A stretch of DNA of 64,000 bases from assembly GCF_001644645.1 (NCBI RefSeq), contig NZ_CP011390.1, positions 3,344,001 to 3,408,000 on the forward strand, written 5' to 3'. Source of the DNA: Flavisolibacter tropicus (GTDB taxonomy: Bacteria > Bacteroidota > Bacteroidia > Chitinophagales > Chitinophagaceae). Shown piece by piece: positions 1 to 7,826 of the stretch; within the stretch, counting starts at the first letter, position 1, and each line of letters begins with the position of its first letter. The notes under the pieces are model-generated. The model was given only the letters and a program-made list of their open reading frames with translations, was not told the origin of the DNA and searched no databases. Made by a program: the position numbers and the translations under genes.

Positions 1-30
1 TGGATTTCCAACATAGGCCGATCCTGCACC

Positions 31-402
31 CTAAGCATTCAATTGATTTATTGCATTACTTAAGTCAGCTGCGGCTGACTGATAATCTGAAAAGCTTTGG
101 ACTTGCATGCCAGCTGTTTGTGCAGGAGTTAATTCTACTATCCCAAACTCTGCTTGTAATTGATTTACTAAGGCCTGTTGTGCGGGGGTAAGAGCAGCAT
201 AAGCAGCTGATTGAGTGATGCTACGTTGAGTCGAAGTGCTGTTTTGAGTTCTTACTTTCTTTGTGCCCTCCAAAGAAACATTTTCATTGGGAGCGTTTGA
301 TAAAGGTTGGTCTTTTTTGGAACAAGAAGGAACGATACATACGGAAGAAATAAGGGATAAAACGATAATGACCCTAACTACTGTTTTTGTCGACATATGC
401 AT
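31..402 (-). CDS. small lipoprotein of unknown function
   Basis: I do not recognise a family. The 123-residue product has a basic N-terminus, a hydrophobic stretch (about residues 11-24) and a lipobox-like VPSC with Cys27, followed by SKKDQ, so a lipid-anchored envelope protein is likely. The mature part is polar and rich in Ala, Gln, Ser and Thr, with a repeated LTPAQ motif (about residues 71 and 91) and no recognisable catalytic motif. The start has two closely spaced Met codons (Met1 and Met3); either could be used. It stands alone, with the window edge on one side and a gap holding a microprotein and a tRNA-like remnant on the other. Confidence 0.6.
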   Translation of the reverse strand: MHMSTKTVVRVIIVLSLISSVCIVPSCSKKDQPLSNAPNENVSLEGTKKVRTQNSTSTQRSITQSAAYAALTPAQQALVNQLQAEFGIVELTPAQTAGMQVQSFSDYQSAAADLSNAINQLNA

Positions 403-542
403 ATGGTTTAATGGTTAAGAGCCAATATAAAATATCGGTTATGCATTTACTATAGTAGTTATACGGATACCAAAAATCTCCTATCAGACTATCACAATCT
501 TAAACTTTACAATTATTTGCACTATGATTAAAATGCAAGGAA

Positions 543-650
543 ATGAGAAGGAATAGTCAGGACATATTAGATCGCTTGGACAACAACTTTAGATGGCTAG
601 TGGCCATAATGGTCTTATGCTTTGCGTTAATGGTAATAGCGGTTATATAG
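543..650 (+). CDS. possible 35-residue single-span membrane microprotein
   Basis: An open frame from ATG 543 to TAG 648-650 encodes 35 residues: a charged N-terminal third (RRNSQDILDRLDNNFR) followed by a continuous hydrophobic helix (about residues 18-35) that runs to the stop. This basic-to-hydrophobic layout is typical of small inner-membrane proteins. An AAGG lies only 2 bases before the ATG, too close to count as a good ribosome site. The frame ends just before a hairpin that terminates the opposite strand. Function unknown; it could be a chance frame. Confidence 0.35.
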   Translation: MRRNSQDILDRLDNNFRWLVAIMVLCFALMVIAVI

Positions 651-675
651 TAAAAAGCCCTGTAGAAACAGGGCT
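651..675 (-). terminator. intrinsic terminator for the minus strand
   Basis: A perfect 8-bp stem AGCCCTGT/ACAGGGCT (656-663 and 668-675) with a 4-base loop. Read on the minus strand it is followed by a T run (651-656), the form of a Rho-independent terminator. It lies about 180 bases past the stop of the truncated PAS protein and would end its transcript. Confidence 0.75.
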
Positions 676-715
676 CGGACCAAAACTAACTGCTTAAAAT
701 TAAGCTATACAAAGA

Positions 716-802
716 TGCGGAGAGAGAGGGATTCTCCACCCCGGACCTGTTACAGTCAGCGGACAAAAAACTAGCATTTGAGTGCCGCGCCGTCATCTCT
801 CC
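716..802 (-). other. degenerate tRNA-Ser-like remnant
   Basis: Read on the minus strand, the 5-prime end GGAGAGA (802-796) pairs perfectly with TCTCTCC (725-719) as a 7-bp acceptor-like stem, followed by GCA. The 5-prime GGAGAGATG and the 3-prime GAATCCCTCTCTCTCCGC closely resemble bacterial serine tRNAs, and the length (84 bases between the stem ends) is near that of a tRNA-Ser. The T-loop sequence TTCGAAT is not kept, no good D-arm or anticodon arm can be drawn, and a run of T lies where the anticodon arm should be. I read it as a decayed tRNA or an integration scar, not a working tRNA. Confidence 0.45.
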
Positions 803-910
803 GGCGCAAAAATCCAGGAAGAGATTTCAATGTTCAAAATCATAAAATCGTAAATCAGTAAAAGCTGAAAGTCTGATCGTATGAAAGTATGCAGGTACGT
901 AGGAAGCTAG

Positions 911-956
911 GTACGTTGATAGCTGGGTGGCTAGATAGCCATGTACGTTGATAGCT
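911..956. repeat. direct repeat GTACGTTGATAGCT, spaced 32 bp
   Basis: GTACGTTGATAGCT occurs at 911-924 and 943-956, with related GTACGTAGGAAGCT just before at about 895-908. The copies lie in the aberrant tail of the truncated PAS gene, and the repeat probably arose after or at the loss of the kinase domain. Confidence 0.7.
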
Positions 957-984
957 AGGTAACACTGGAGATGAGAGATCGAAT

Positions 985-1021
985 GGATTCAGGTTTGAAT
1001 CCCGCTGGGACTCAAACCCAG
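985..1021 (-). repeat. tRNA T-arm-like hairpin next to a second hairpin
   Basis: On the minus strand CTGGG-TTTGAGT-CCCAG (1021-1005) is a perfect 5-bp stem with a 7-base loop very close to a tRNA T-loop. It is followed by GGATTCA-AACC-TGAATCC (1002-985), a perfect 7-bp hairpin. No complete tRNA surrounds them. They lie inside the tail of the truncated PAS gene. Confidence 0.55.
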
Positions 1022-2282
1022 GACTCAAATCATAAATGTTACCTTTTTGTCCCTTTTGTTTAACTCCTTTTTCCTGCGCATCGATCACCGCTTTCACAAT
1101 TTCTCGCTGCCTGCTTTTTTCCTGCTCTACAAGTTGGTGCTGCAGTGTTTTTAGTTCTGTAATATCATGTTGGGCACCAATCATTCTTATGGCTTTGCCA
1201 GACGCGTTACGAATAATATAGCCCTTATCAATAACCGTTTTATAACTGCCGTTGCCGTTCAGAGCCCGGTATTCTTCTTCCCAGTATTGCCGACCCGTGT
1301 CAGCAATGGCCTCGTGCAAACTTTCCTTTATCCGCTCCCGGTCGCTGGCATTGACTTCACTCAGGCTATCTTCCAATGTATGCCAGATCTTATACTCATT
1401 TTCAACCTCTTCAAAACCATCTGTTATTATCCGATTTGCTGCAATATCCCAATCCCAGATATGATCGGAAGTAGCTTTATTTACCAGTCGAAAACGCTCA
1501 TTGCGTAAACTCAACTGTTCCTGCTTTTCTATTTCCTTAGTAATATCTACGGCCACTCCTCCTAAGTATTTTTTCGATCCTGGCAGATCAAGAGGAAATT
1601 TTAAAACCTTAAGCATCACTTTTTTACCGTTAGGTCCTACAGCGGTTTCTATAAATTCCATAGGCCGATCGGTTTTGAATACAATAGCATTATTCTCTAA
1701 AAACGGATCCACTATCTCTTTGGGAAATAATTGACTGGCATGTTTACCAATAGCATCGTGGTCTAGATGAAACGTTTGCAAATACAACTCATTAAAAAAA
1801 CTGCAGTAGCCTTCATCATCGACAATCCAGGTAAGTGCTGGGCTGTGGTCCATAAATGCAGTAAATAGCTTTTGCATAGCAGAGAGGCTACCTCTAACTA
1901 CCACCGCATCTGTAATGTCTCTGGAAATTAAAACGTACCCGATCAACTGACCAGCTTTATTATTGATACGATTGAGGGTTACATGTACGCTTATCTCTTT
2001 TTTATTCGGGTACACAACCAGAACTTCACCCGTCCAATGACCCGTAACACGCGTGTATTCGAAAGCCTTGTCAACAGTACCACCTACAACAAAATACTCT
2101 GCTAGCGCAAATAAACTTTGACCGAGTACCTGATCTTCAGTAAAGCCGAATATTTTTTCAGCTGCATTATTCCAGCTTTGGATTATAAAAGATGTATCGG
2201 TACAAACTGCGGATTCGGATATGGCATCCAACAAAGCTCTGAAGCTAATTAATGATTTGCCATACTTTACATTGGCAGGCAT

Positions 2283-2702
2283 GTTTACAAATTTGCTCTT
2301 TTAAAAAAAGCACCTGGTCTGGTCCGTCTACCGAGTATGGGAGGAGTATTTACACAGGAGGGAAGTACTGCTGTAGGGTGAGTAATAAATGACAAGAAAG
2401 ACGCAACTACCATGAAAGCTCCCTCTCAATCTATCAAAAAACGTATCACTGTTAAAGGCGCTCAGATGAACAGTTTATTACGAATTGCAGTAAAATAATT
2501 TTGCTTCTACCAAAACTATCTCTTGAGCAAAAGTAGACTATTGTTTTGAAAAATGTCTTTAGACTACAGCGCACGCCATACTAGGTTGTAATCAACAGTA
2601 ATGCTTTATTCATACAGCATTACTTGTCCAATAATGAAGAGGTAAAAATGCTAAGCAAGCAGGTTCTAAATCAACAATAACGCCATGAAACCATTGAACT
2701 TT
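2283..2702. other. 420-bp gap with one hairpin
   Basis: No credible reading frame. A perfect 9-bp inverted repeat AGTAATGCT/AGCATTACT with a 10-base loop lies at 2597-2624, past the end of the minus-strand gene at 2703-3284; without a T run it is at best a weak terminator. The rest shows no pattern I can name. Confidence 0.4.
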
Positions 2703-3284
2703 TTAAGAGCATTCTTTACTGGCTGACTGTAATATATCTTTTTTGAGTTCAGGCTCTGATTTTCTTCTTCGCCTCGTGGCTACCCTATTTTGCTTATGGC
2801 TATTCATCTTGCCCGGTATGAGCAAGCGCCCATTAGGCTTAACCTTCCATTTTGATAAATAGCGGGCTTGCTTGAAACGGAGAGCTGGTGTTGCTACTGC
2901 TGGTTTTGTTTCCCTTACAGTAAGTGTAGCTTCTATTGTCTTAGGAATAGCAACCAATTCTTGACCATATGTGATCAAGGCTTGCTTTATTTCGTCAATG
3001 CTCTTTCCCTCACGCATCAGGCATCCGACCTCACGGGTGAGTTTACCAATCACTCCTTTTCCTTTGGCTTCTTTGGGCAGCTGGTGGTAGATCTCTGAGG
3101 CCAGTTTGGAAGCTTCGCCAAACTTTTCCGCACTTTTTCTAGAGCGGGCAAAGCGGGGATCGGTGCGGAAGCGTTTGCAGTTCAGGGAACTTTTCTTTCT
3201 AGCCAAATACTGGCCTTCCATTTTATAAAAGGTGATGTCATCGATGGTGCCGGTGAAGAAGAGCGGGCCTGCTTGTCGTGCCAT
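2703..3284 (-). CDS. conserved hypothetical basic protein
   Basis: 193 residues, rich in Lys and Arg, no signal peptide and no membrane span. The N-terminus (GPLFFTGTIDDITFYKMEG) followed by RTDPRFARSRKSAEKFG is a pattern I associate with a Bacteroidota family of unknown function that often occurs in several copies per genome, but I cannot give it a domain name. The C-terminal part (about 130-193) is very basic (RRRRKSEPELKK), which could suit nucleic-acid binding; that is inference. It is a single gene; an iteron-like triplet lies about 175-230 bases upstream of its start. Confidence 0.6.
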   Translation of the reverse strand: MARQAGPLFFTGTIDDITFYKMEGQYLARKKSSLNCKRFRTDPRFARSRKSAEKFGEASKLASEIYHQLPKEAKGKGVIGKLTREVGCLMREGKSIDEIKQALITYGQELVAIPKTIEATLTVRETKPAVATPALRFKQARYLSKWKVKPNGRLLIPGKMNSHKQNRVATRRRRKSEPELKKDILQSASKECS

Positions 3285-3457
3285 TGGTGTATAGATTATT
3301 GGTTACTGATTATTGCTAAATATTTTAGTAAATTTACGCCTTCTCTTCTGCCTGTACAAGCTTTGTGATTGCTTTAGTTATACACATGTAAGCGGCTTTT
3401 AATACCAGTTGTTTCCCCTCTCTGTTCTGACTTGTTACTACATCTTATTAGCCTTTG

Positions 3458-3512
3458 ATACGGAGTAAGGGAGGAGGCCATACGGAGTAACCTAGTATTC
3501 TATACGGAGTAA
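3458..3512. repeat. iteron-like triplet ATACGGAGTAA every 22 bp
   Basis: ATACGGAGTAA occurs exactly at 3458-3468, 3480-3490 and 3502-3512, a spacing of 22 bases each time, about two helical turns. A shorter GGAGTAA follows at 3531-3537. The spacers between copies differ, so the words are conserved and not the whole unit. The array lies between divergent genes (minus start at 3284, plus start at 3936) and could be a binding array for a regulator or simply another tandem-word element. Confidence 0.65.
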
Positions 3513-3566
3513 CCATGAAGGGACAGAGGAGGAGTAATGAAGGTAGAGGCAAGTAGCAGGCAAGAA

Positions 3567-3593
3567 TGTCTGAACCGGGATTTGGGGAGATTT
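3567..3593 (+). repeat. 27-bp dispersed repeat, copy 1
   Basis: The 27 bases starting TGTCTGAACCGGGATTTGGG are identical to 47292-47318. In both places they are followed by related GATT/AGGG words. The copy lies in the 651-bp gap 3285-3935, which otherwise holds the iteron-like triplet, TTTAATGTGAGAGCA (3656-3670, again at 53472-53486) and a word cassette. Confidence 0.8.
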
Positions 3594-3765
3594 AGGGATT
3601 AGGGGAAGATTAGCTGGTTTTAGGGCAAGTGTTCCTTTAGGACTTTGAACTTTTCTTTAATGTGAGAGCAGGAGCCTCCTTCCCTTCGACTGTGCTCAGG
3701 GTAAACTAACTCAGGATCAAGTTACGCCTGACAGTAAGAGGCTTTACAGCGTGTAGCCATTTCCG

Positions 3766-3850
3766 ATTGTTGAACATTGCTAATTGAGCATTGAACATTT
3801 CCTCCCTTCAATATTCATCATTCCTTGTTCTTTGTTCAATATTCCCTCCG
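3766..3850 (-). repeat. tandem-word cassette (reverse orientation)
   Basis: Runs of TGAACATTG, TGAGCATTGAACATT and TTCATCATTCCTTGTTC. On the minus strand this is the GAACAAGGAATGATGAA module followed by the TTCAATG/CTCAAT module. It lies just before the histidine kinase start at 3936, as a similar cassette lies before the helicase at 53828. Confidence 0.7.
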
Positions 3851-3935
3851 TTTCTCCTTTGCTCTGTGCGAAACCTTCTCACTACAGCGCCTTCAGATCA
3901 AATTTTCATGTATTTTGTACCTTCTTTCATTAACC

Positions 3936-5501
3936 ATGTTCGAAACCCAACCCGATCAACAATTATTTGCCGAACTCTACGATGCTAATCCCCAAGCTAT
4001 TGTATGGATGCGTGCGATTTGGAATGAAAGCGGCGAAGCAATCATTGATTTTGAATACACCTACTGCAACGATGAAGGGCTTCGGTACCTGAATTTAACC
4101 AGGGAACAGCTACCGGGTTTATTCGTTTCCAACTCGCCCACACTCCCAGAGGACAGACGCGTCTCCATTTTGGAAGAACTGATCGATGTTTATACAACAG
4201 GTAAAAAGACGGAAGCAGTAGGCTACAACTCCAATCTTAAAAAATACGCCCGCTACCTGCGCGCCAAAGTGCGCAATGGCGTGATGACAGTGATCCAGGA
4301 CACTAGCAATGAACACCAGATCATTAACCAGCTGGAAGAACAAAGCCGCAAGCTGGCTACACAGACTCAGGAGCTGCAAGAGCAGCGCTCCCTGATGGAC
4401 AATATTTTAAAGCACTCCTCTAACGGTATTTCCGTTTCCGAAGCCATTCGAAATGAACAAGGCATTGTTATAGACGCCCGAACAATAATGGCCAACGATG
4501 CCGCTGTACGCTTTACCGGTCTGCCTTTAGATATTTATCTTTCTAAAACAGCGGTAGAACTGGATCCTACTATTATTGAATCACCTTACTATCATGCGTA
4601 TGTGAAAACGTTGACCACGGGCGAGCCGGGCATTCTGCAGTATTTCTTTCCGCATACCAGCCGCTGGTTGGAGCTTTCCATTTCAAAGATGGACAATGAT
4701 CATGTCATTCACATCTTTACCGATATAACACCTATTAAAGAAGTACAGCTGCAACTGGAAAAAAGTGTGCAGGAGTTGAAGCGTTCCAATACCAACCTGG
4801 AGGATTTTGCCCATGCCGCCTCGCACGATCTGAAAGAACCGCTGCGCAAGATCCGTACATTTATAGACCGCTTAAAAGCCAGTCTGAATACGCGCATATC
4901 CGATACCGAAACTCATATGATGAAGCGGGTAGAAGCAGCGGCCGAACGAATGCAGCTGCTGGTAGACGACCTGTTGGAGTTTTCGCATGTAAGCCAGCAA
5001 CCCCGCCAGATGGAAAGCATTGACCTTAATGATAAGGTCCAAAAAGTACTAGCCGACCTGGAACTTTCCATTGAAGAAAAGCAGGCCACTGTTACCATAG
5101 AACCGCTGCCTACTATATATGGCCACCGCCGGCAATTGCAGCAACTCTTTCATAACCTAATCAGTAATGCTTTAAAATACAGCAAGACCGATACGCCACC
5201 ACAAATCAGCATCCGATCGAAAGTAGTGAAGGGCGCCGATGTGCCCTCTAACATACCTGTGTCTCAATCAGACAAATACTTTCATCTTATAGAAGTGAGT
5301 GATAATGGAATTGGATTTGAGCAGCAGTATGCTGAACAAATCTTTGATATGTTTCAACGCCTGCATGGCAAAATGGAATACTCGGGTACAGGTGTAGGAC
5401 TGGCCATAGCCCGTAAAGTAGTAGAGAACCACAATGGCTTTATTTGGGCTACCAGCCAACCGGGTATCGGGTCCACATTTCATGTATTGTTACCAGCATA
5501 A
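3936..5501 (+). CDS. PAS-domain sensor histidine kinase
   Basis: I chose ATG 3936; the frame is open further upstream, but that part is word-repeat sequence. The 521-residue product has two PAS-like sensing regions (about residues 10-125 and 150-268) with a coiled linker between them (about 125-155), a HisKA domain with the phosphoacceptor His297 in ASHDLKEPL, and a HATPase_c domain with N-box LFHNLISNALKYSK, G1 box DNGIGF and G2 box GTGVGLAIARK. There is no signal peptide or membrane span, so it is probably a soluble sensor. No response regulator is adjacent. Its kinase core strongly resembles that of the six-PAS kinase at 60212-63286. The signal cannot be told from the sequence. Confidence 0.9.
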   Translation: MFETQPDQQLFAELYDANPQAIVWMRAIWNESGEAIIDFEYTYCNDEGLRYLNLTREQLPGLFVSNSPTLPEDRRVSILEELIDVYTTGKKTEAVGYNSNLKKYARYLRAKVRNGVMTVIQDTSNEHQIINQLEEQSRKLATQTQELQEQRSLMDNILKHSSNGISVSEAIRNEQGIVIDARTIMANDAAVRFTGLPLDIYLSKTAVELDPTIIESPYYHAYVKTLTTGEPGILQYFFPHTSRWLELSISKMDNDHVIHIFTDITPIKEVQLQLEKSVQELKRSNTNLEDFAHAASHDLKEPLRKIRTFIDRLKASLNTRISDTETHMMKRVEAAAERMQLLVDDLLEFSHVSQQPRQMESIDLNDKVQKVLADLELSIEEKQATVTIEPLPTIYGHRRQLQQLFHNLISNALKYSKTDTPPQISIRSKVVKGADVPSNIPVSQSDKYFHLIEVSDNGIGFEQQYAEQIFDMFQRLHGKMEYSGTGVGLAIARKVVENHNGFIWATSQPGIGSTFHVLLPA

Positions 5502-6106
5502 CGTTTTTCAAAAACACTGAACTACTCATCTTAACAAATCCGTTTGCAGAGCTACAAGTGTATCAAGCCCTGTTATAAAGTAGTATACACACGATAAAAC
5601 ACTTTAGCATTTTAGGTATACTCATGGCTCCTTTAGAATACCTTTACTTCTTTCGTGTTGGAATAGGAACTAACTCTACAACTGAAAGGCCATAATAGGT
5701 GCAGCCCTTGCCGCGCTGCATGCTTAAGACTAACACTATACTTTATAAGCATACGGCACTTACCTCATTTACACTTTGCAGAGCTTACTCATTTGCTGAT
5801 TTAATAGACGTTATTTTTTTGTAGAGCTGCCCATTAAAAGAATGACGAATTAAAAAGCAAGCTCTGGCACTTTATTGTTCAGCCAACTGTCATCCTATCT
5901 TAACCCCATCTTTCCCCTGACGCAAATAACCTTTGAAGTAGGTGATTCCTACCACTAATCAACTGCCCTTGCGGAAGCACGTTAGTTGTCCTTTAATGGT
6001 TTTTACCTAATTATTTAAGATTGACCAAAATCAATACCTACAAAAAAGCCGCTGGCACCTACTTTGTAACCTAACTACTTCTTATAACCGCTAAATAAGA
6101 AACAAA
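5502..6106. other. 605-bp gap without recognised features
   Basis: No reading frame of useful size, no clear tandem words and no strong hairpin. A TACTTTG near 6060 resembles the -7 element of Bacteroidota promoters but is one base short; it could serve the small genes that follow. Confidence 0.3.
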
Positions 6107-6355
6107 ATGACCGCGTATGAGTTTAACTCTTGCAGCAATACGCTACAGTTTGAAATACTGAAGCAAGCCGGTGTATGCCTGGTTACCAGCCGGTCGGGTT
6201 GTAGACATAGTTATCTTTTTTCTATTGATAACTTTTATGTAGAAGTAGTGCAAGATCCAGGGGTTGGGGGCTTTACGCTTCGCAGTTTTGACGACGTGGA
6301 TCAACTTGATCCGTACTTATCGAATATTGATATTAGTAGTATGTTAAAACCATAA
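6107..6355 (+). CDS. small hypothetical protein (tandem paralogue 1)
   Basis: 82 residues, no signal peptide. The pattern is an acidic/polar N-terminus, a central VTSRS segment, and the motif IDNFYVEV near residues 45-52. The next gene carries the same VDNFYVEV motif at the same relative place, so the two are tandem paralogues 4 bases apart and probably co-transcribed. Six-stranded small beta proteins can look like this, but no function can be assigned. Confidence 0.55.
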   Translation: MTAYEFNSCSNTLQFEILKQAGVCLVTSRSGCRHSYLFSIDNFYVEVVQDPGVGGFTLRSFDDVDQLDPYLSNIDISSMLKP

Positions 6356-6359
6356 CCAT

Positions 6360-6569
6360 ATGACCTTGCGTGATTTTAACCAGCTCAGTGATCTGAGTAA
6401 AGAAGAAGTATTAGACCTGAAGGGAACCGTAGTTACTGACCGTTTAGAAAAACGCACCCAGGTAGTGATCTACCAGGTAGATAATTTTTATGTAGAAGTG
6501 CATTACGACCTGCTAACAGAAACGGTTAGACGATATAAGGGTTGTGTAAGGACGGATTTGAGGAATTAG
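6360..6569 (+). CDS. small hypothetical protein (tandem paralogue 2)
   Basis: 69 residues, starting 4 bases after the previous stop. It shares with its neighbour the layout N-terminal helix (FNQLSDLSKEEVLDLKG), VVTDR strand, and VIYQVDNFYVEVHYD. The pair probably arose by duplication and may form a heteromer or a regulator pair; that is inference. A 10-bp inverted repeat AATAATCAAT/ATTGATTATT (6633-6670) follows and could end the transcript. Confidence 0.55.
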   Translation: MTLRDFNQLSDLSKEEVLDLKGTVVTDRLEKRTQVVIYQVDNFYVEVHYDLLTETVRRYKGCVRTDLRN

Positions 6570-6670
6570 CTGATTAGCTGATGTGTCAATTAGCTAATGG
6601 AGTTGACAGGTTGAAAAGTTGACAAGGGAAGAAATAATCAATCATTACTAATTAATAATTATTGATTATT
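6563..6670 (+). repeat. tandem-word cassette plus inverted repeat
   Basis: Words TTAGCTGA, TTAGCTAA and TTGACAGG/TTGAAAAG/TTGACAAG with a period of about 8, starting at the very end of the preceding gene. The end of the cassette contains the inverted repeat 6633-6642/6661-6670. Confidence 0.65.
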
Positions 6671-6742
6671 GTAGAAGATTTGCACTATCGGAATTTCCTT
6701 TCAAGTCTTACGTTTGACTTTCACGGCCTAGGCTGCTTGCAG

Positions 6743-7447
6743 CTATTCCTCGCTTATTTTATCTATTACAAACCGGCGTGATGCTTCGCCATTTATCAGC
6801 TTATAAGTAATGGTTCGCTGCCGGCCGGTGGGTCTACTATTGTGATCGGCAGGGTTGTAGAGTGGAAAGCGTTGTACCAACCGGTTGTTAACAATAGAAA
6901 ATTGGTCGTGCCCACCGTATTGCTTTCGCATATCGCCATTGCTAACCACTTTTGGAAATTGTACCGCACTGAGTGATTGCCCATTGTTTACAGAATAAGC
7001 ATAGACATTTCCATAACTGCCACTGCCTGCCGACTGGGTATAGATCAATAATTCGGCATAACCATCATTATTCAGGTCCGCTACCTCTGCATTAACAACA
7101 GGTTCCACATTTTCTATTGTGATCATCTTATTGTGTGACAAGCCATGTGGCTGAATGGTGAGGTACTGCAGTGAGCCTTTACCTGTAGCCGTTACGTTAA
7201 AGGACGTGTTCATGAAGTAAAGGGTTTTCTGAAAATCATGTGTACGTGCTGTGTCGTCCTTTACTGGTTCAGTAGCTGCGGGTGTTGTTATAGTCTGTTG
7301 TGTACTTGTTGTATCTGTTATTTTAGCGGAACGCTCATCTTTAGACTCTTCATTACTGGCCGAGGAATGGCTGTTACAACTGATCATCACACTCACTATT
7401 CCGCACCCTAAATAATATTTTGCTTTAGTAAACATATAGCTCATCAT
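6743..7447 (-). CDS. PliI-like lipoprotein (putative I-type lysozyme inhibitor family)
   Basis: 234 residues with an N-terminal hydrophobic segment and lipobox-like SVMISC, followed by a Ser/Thr/Glu-rich linker to about residue 65. The C-terminal domain has ADLNNDGYAELLIYT and SAGSGSYGNVYAYSV, then GGHDQF, RFPLYNPAD and a final ASRRFVIDKI. This matches what I remember of Bacteroidota proteins annotated as PliI family, with the SGSYG loop that in true PliI proteins inserts into the lysozyme active site. The DLNNDGYAE part also resembles an FG-GAP calcium loop. Probable role: envelope protein that protects against I-type lysozymes, or an unrelated ligand-binding job. It is a single gene. Confidence 0.6.
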   Translation of the reverse strand: MMSYMFTKAKYYLGCGIVSVMISCNSHSSASNEESKDERSAKITDTTSTQQTITTPAATEPVKDDTARTHDFQKTLYFMNTSFNVTATGKGSLQYLTIQPHGLSHNKMITIENVEPVVNAEVADLNNDGYAELLIYTQSAGSGSYGNVYAYSVNNGQSLSAVQFPKVVSNGDMRKQYGGHDQFSIVNNRLVQRFPLYNPADHNSRPTGRQRTITYKLINGEASRRFVIDKISEE

Positions 7448-7568
7448 TCAATACATACTTCCCATCTGTTTATTCTATCAAAATACTGTGCCAATGGATC
7501 AGCTTTAGCGTGAAAAAGCGGATTTGTAGTTAGATTACGGCAAGCGAGGGAAAACAGCTGCGAGTAAG

Positions 7569-7761
7569 GGTTGACAGGTTAACAAGTTGATAGGTTGATA
7601 AGGGGAAGAATAAGGAACAAGGAACGAGGAATGATGAAGGAAGAAGTGACGGAATGTTCAATGCTCAACTTTCAATACTCAATGTTCAATGAAGAGAGAA
7701 GGAGGAAGGAGTGATGAAGGTGAGAAGGAAATGTTCAATGCTCAACGCTCAATGTTCAATG
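7569..7761 (+). repeat. tandem-word cassette, full module order
   Basis: TTGACAGG/TTAACAAG/TTGATAGG/TTGATAAG (period 8) is followed by GAACAAGGAACGAGGAATGA (period 7) and then TTCAATG/CTCAACT/TTCAATA/CTCAATG/TTCAATG (period 7). The last module is repeated after a GAGAGAAGGAGG spacer. It fills most of the 379-bp gap between two minus-strand genes. Confidence 0.8.
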
Positions 7762-7826
7762 ATTAGTAATGAATAATTATAAAAGCAGACTTGCACTATC
7801 CTTAACAAATTTCCTGCTCCTTAACC

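Larger units (their letters stand above)
855..2282 (-). pseudogene. 3-prime-truncated PAS sensor kinase (kinase domain missing)
   Basis: The start at 2282 looks normal. The protein has three PAS/PAC units: about residues 13-130, 131-255 and 258-385, each ending in a DIT-type PAC motif, then a linker helix (LVEQEKSRQREIVKAVIDA). In related Bacteroidota sensor kinases this linker runs into AQEKER-x-IGRELHD, the phosphoacceptor helix of the HisKA_3 type. Here homology stops after AQEK (about position 1068) and the last ~70 residues are low-quality sequence coded by word repeats and tRNA-like debris. No His box and no ATPase domain remain. It may still act as a PAS-only protein, but a truncated pseudogene is more likely. 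Confidence 0.75.

Noticed and set aside
716..802. Functional tRNA-Ser
   Set aside because: T-loop consensus and inner arms are missing and no anticodon arm can be drawn; kept only as a remnant.
3825..3935. N-terminal extension of the histidine kinase frame
   Set aside because: The 37 extra codons cover a word-repeat region and do not look like protein; ATG 3936 begins the PAS sequence.
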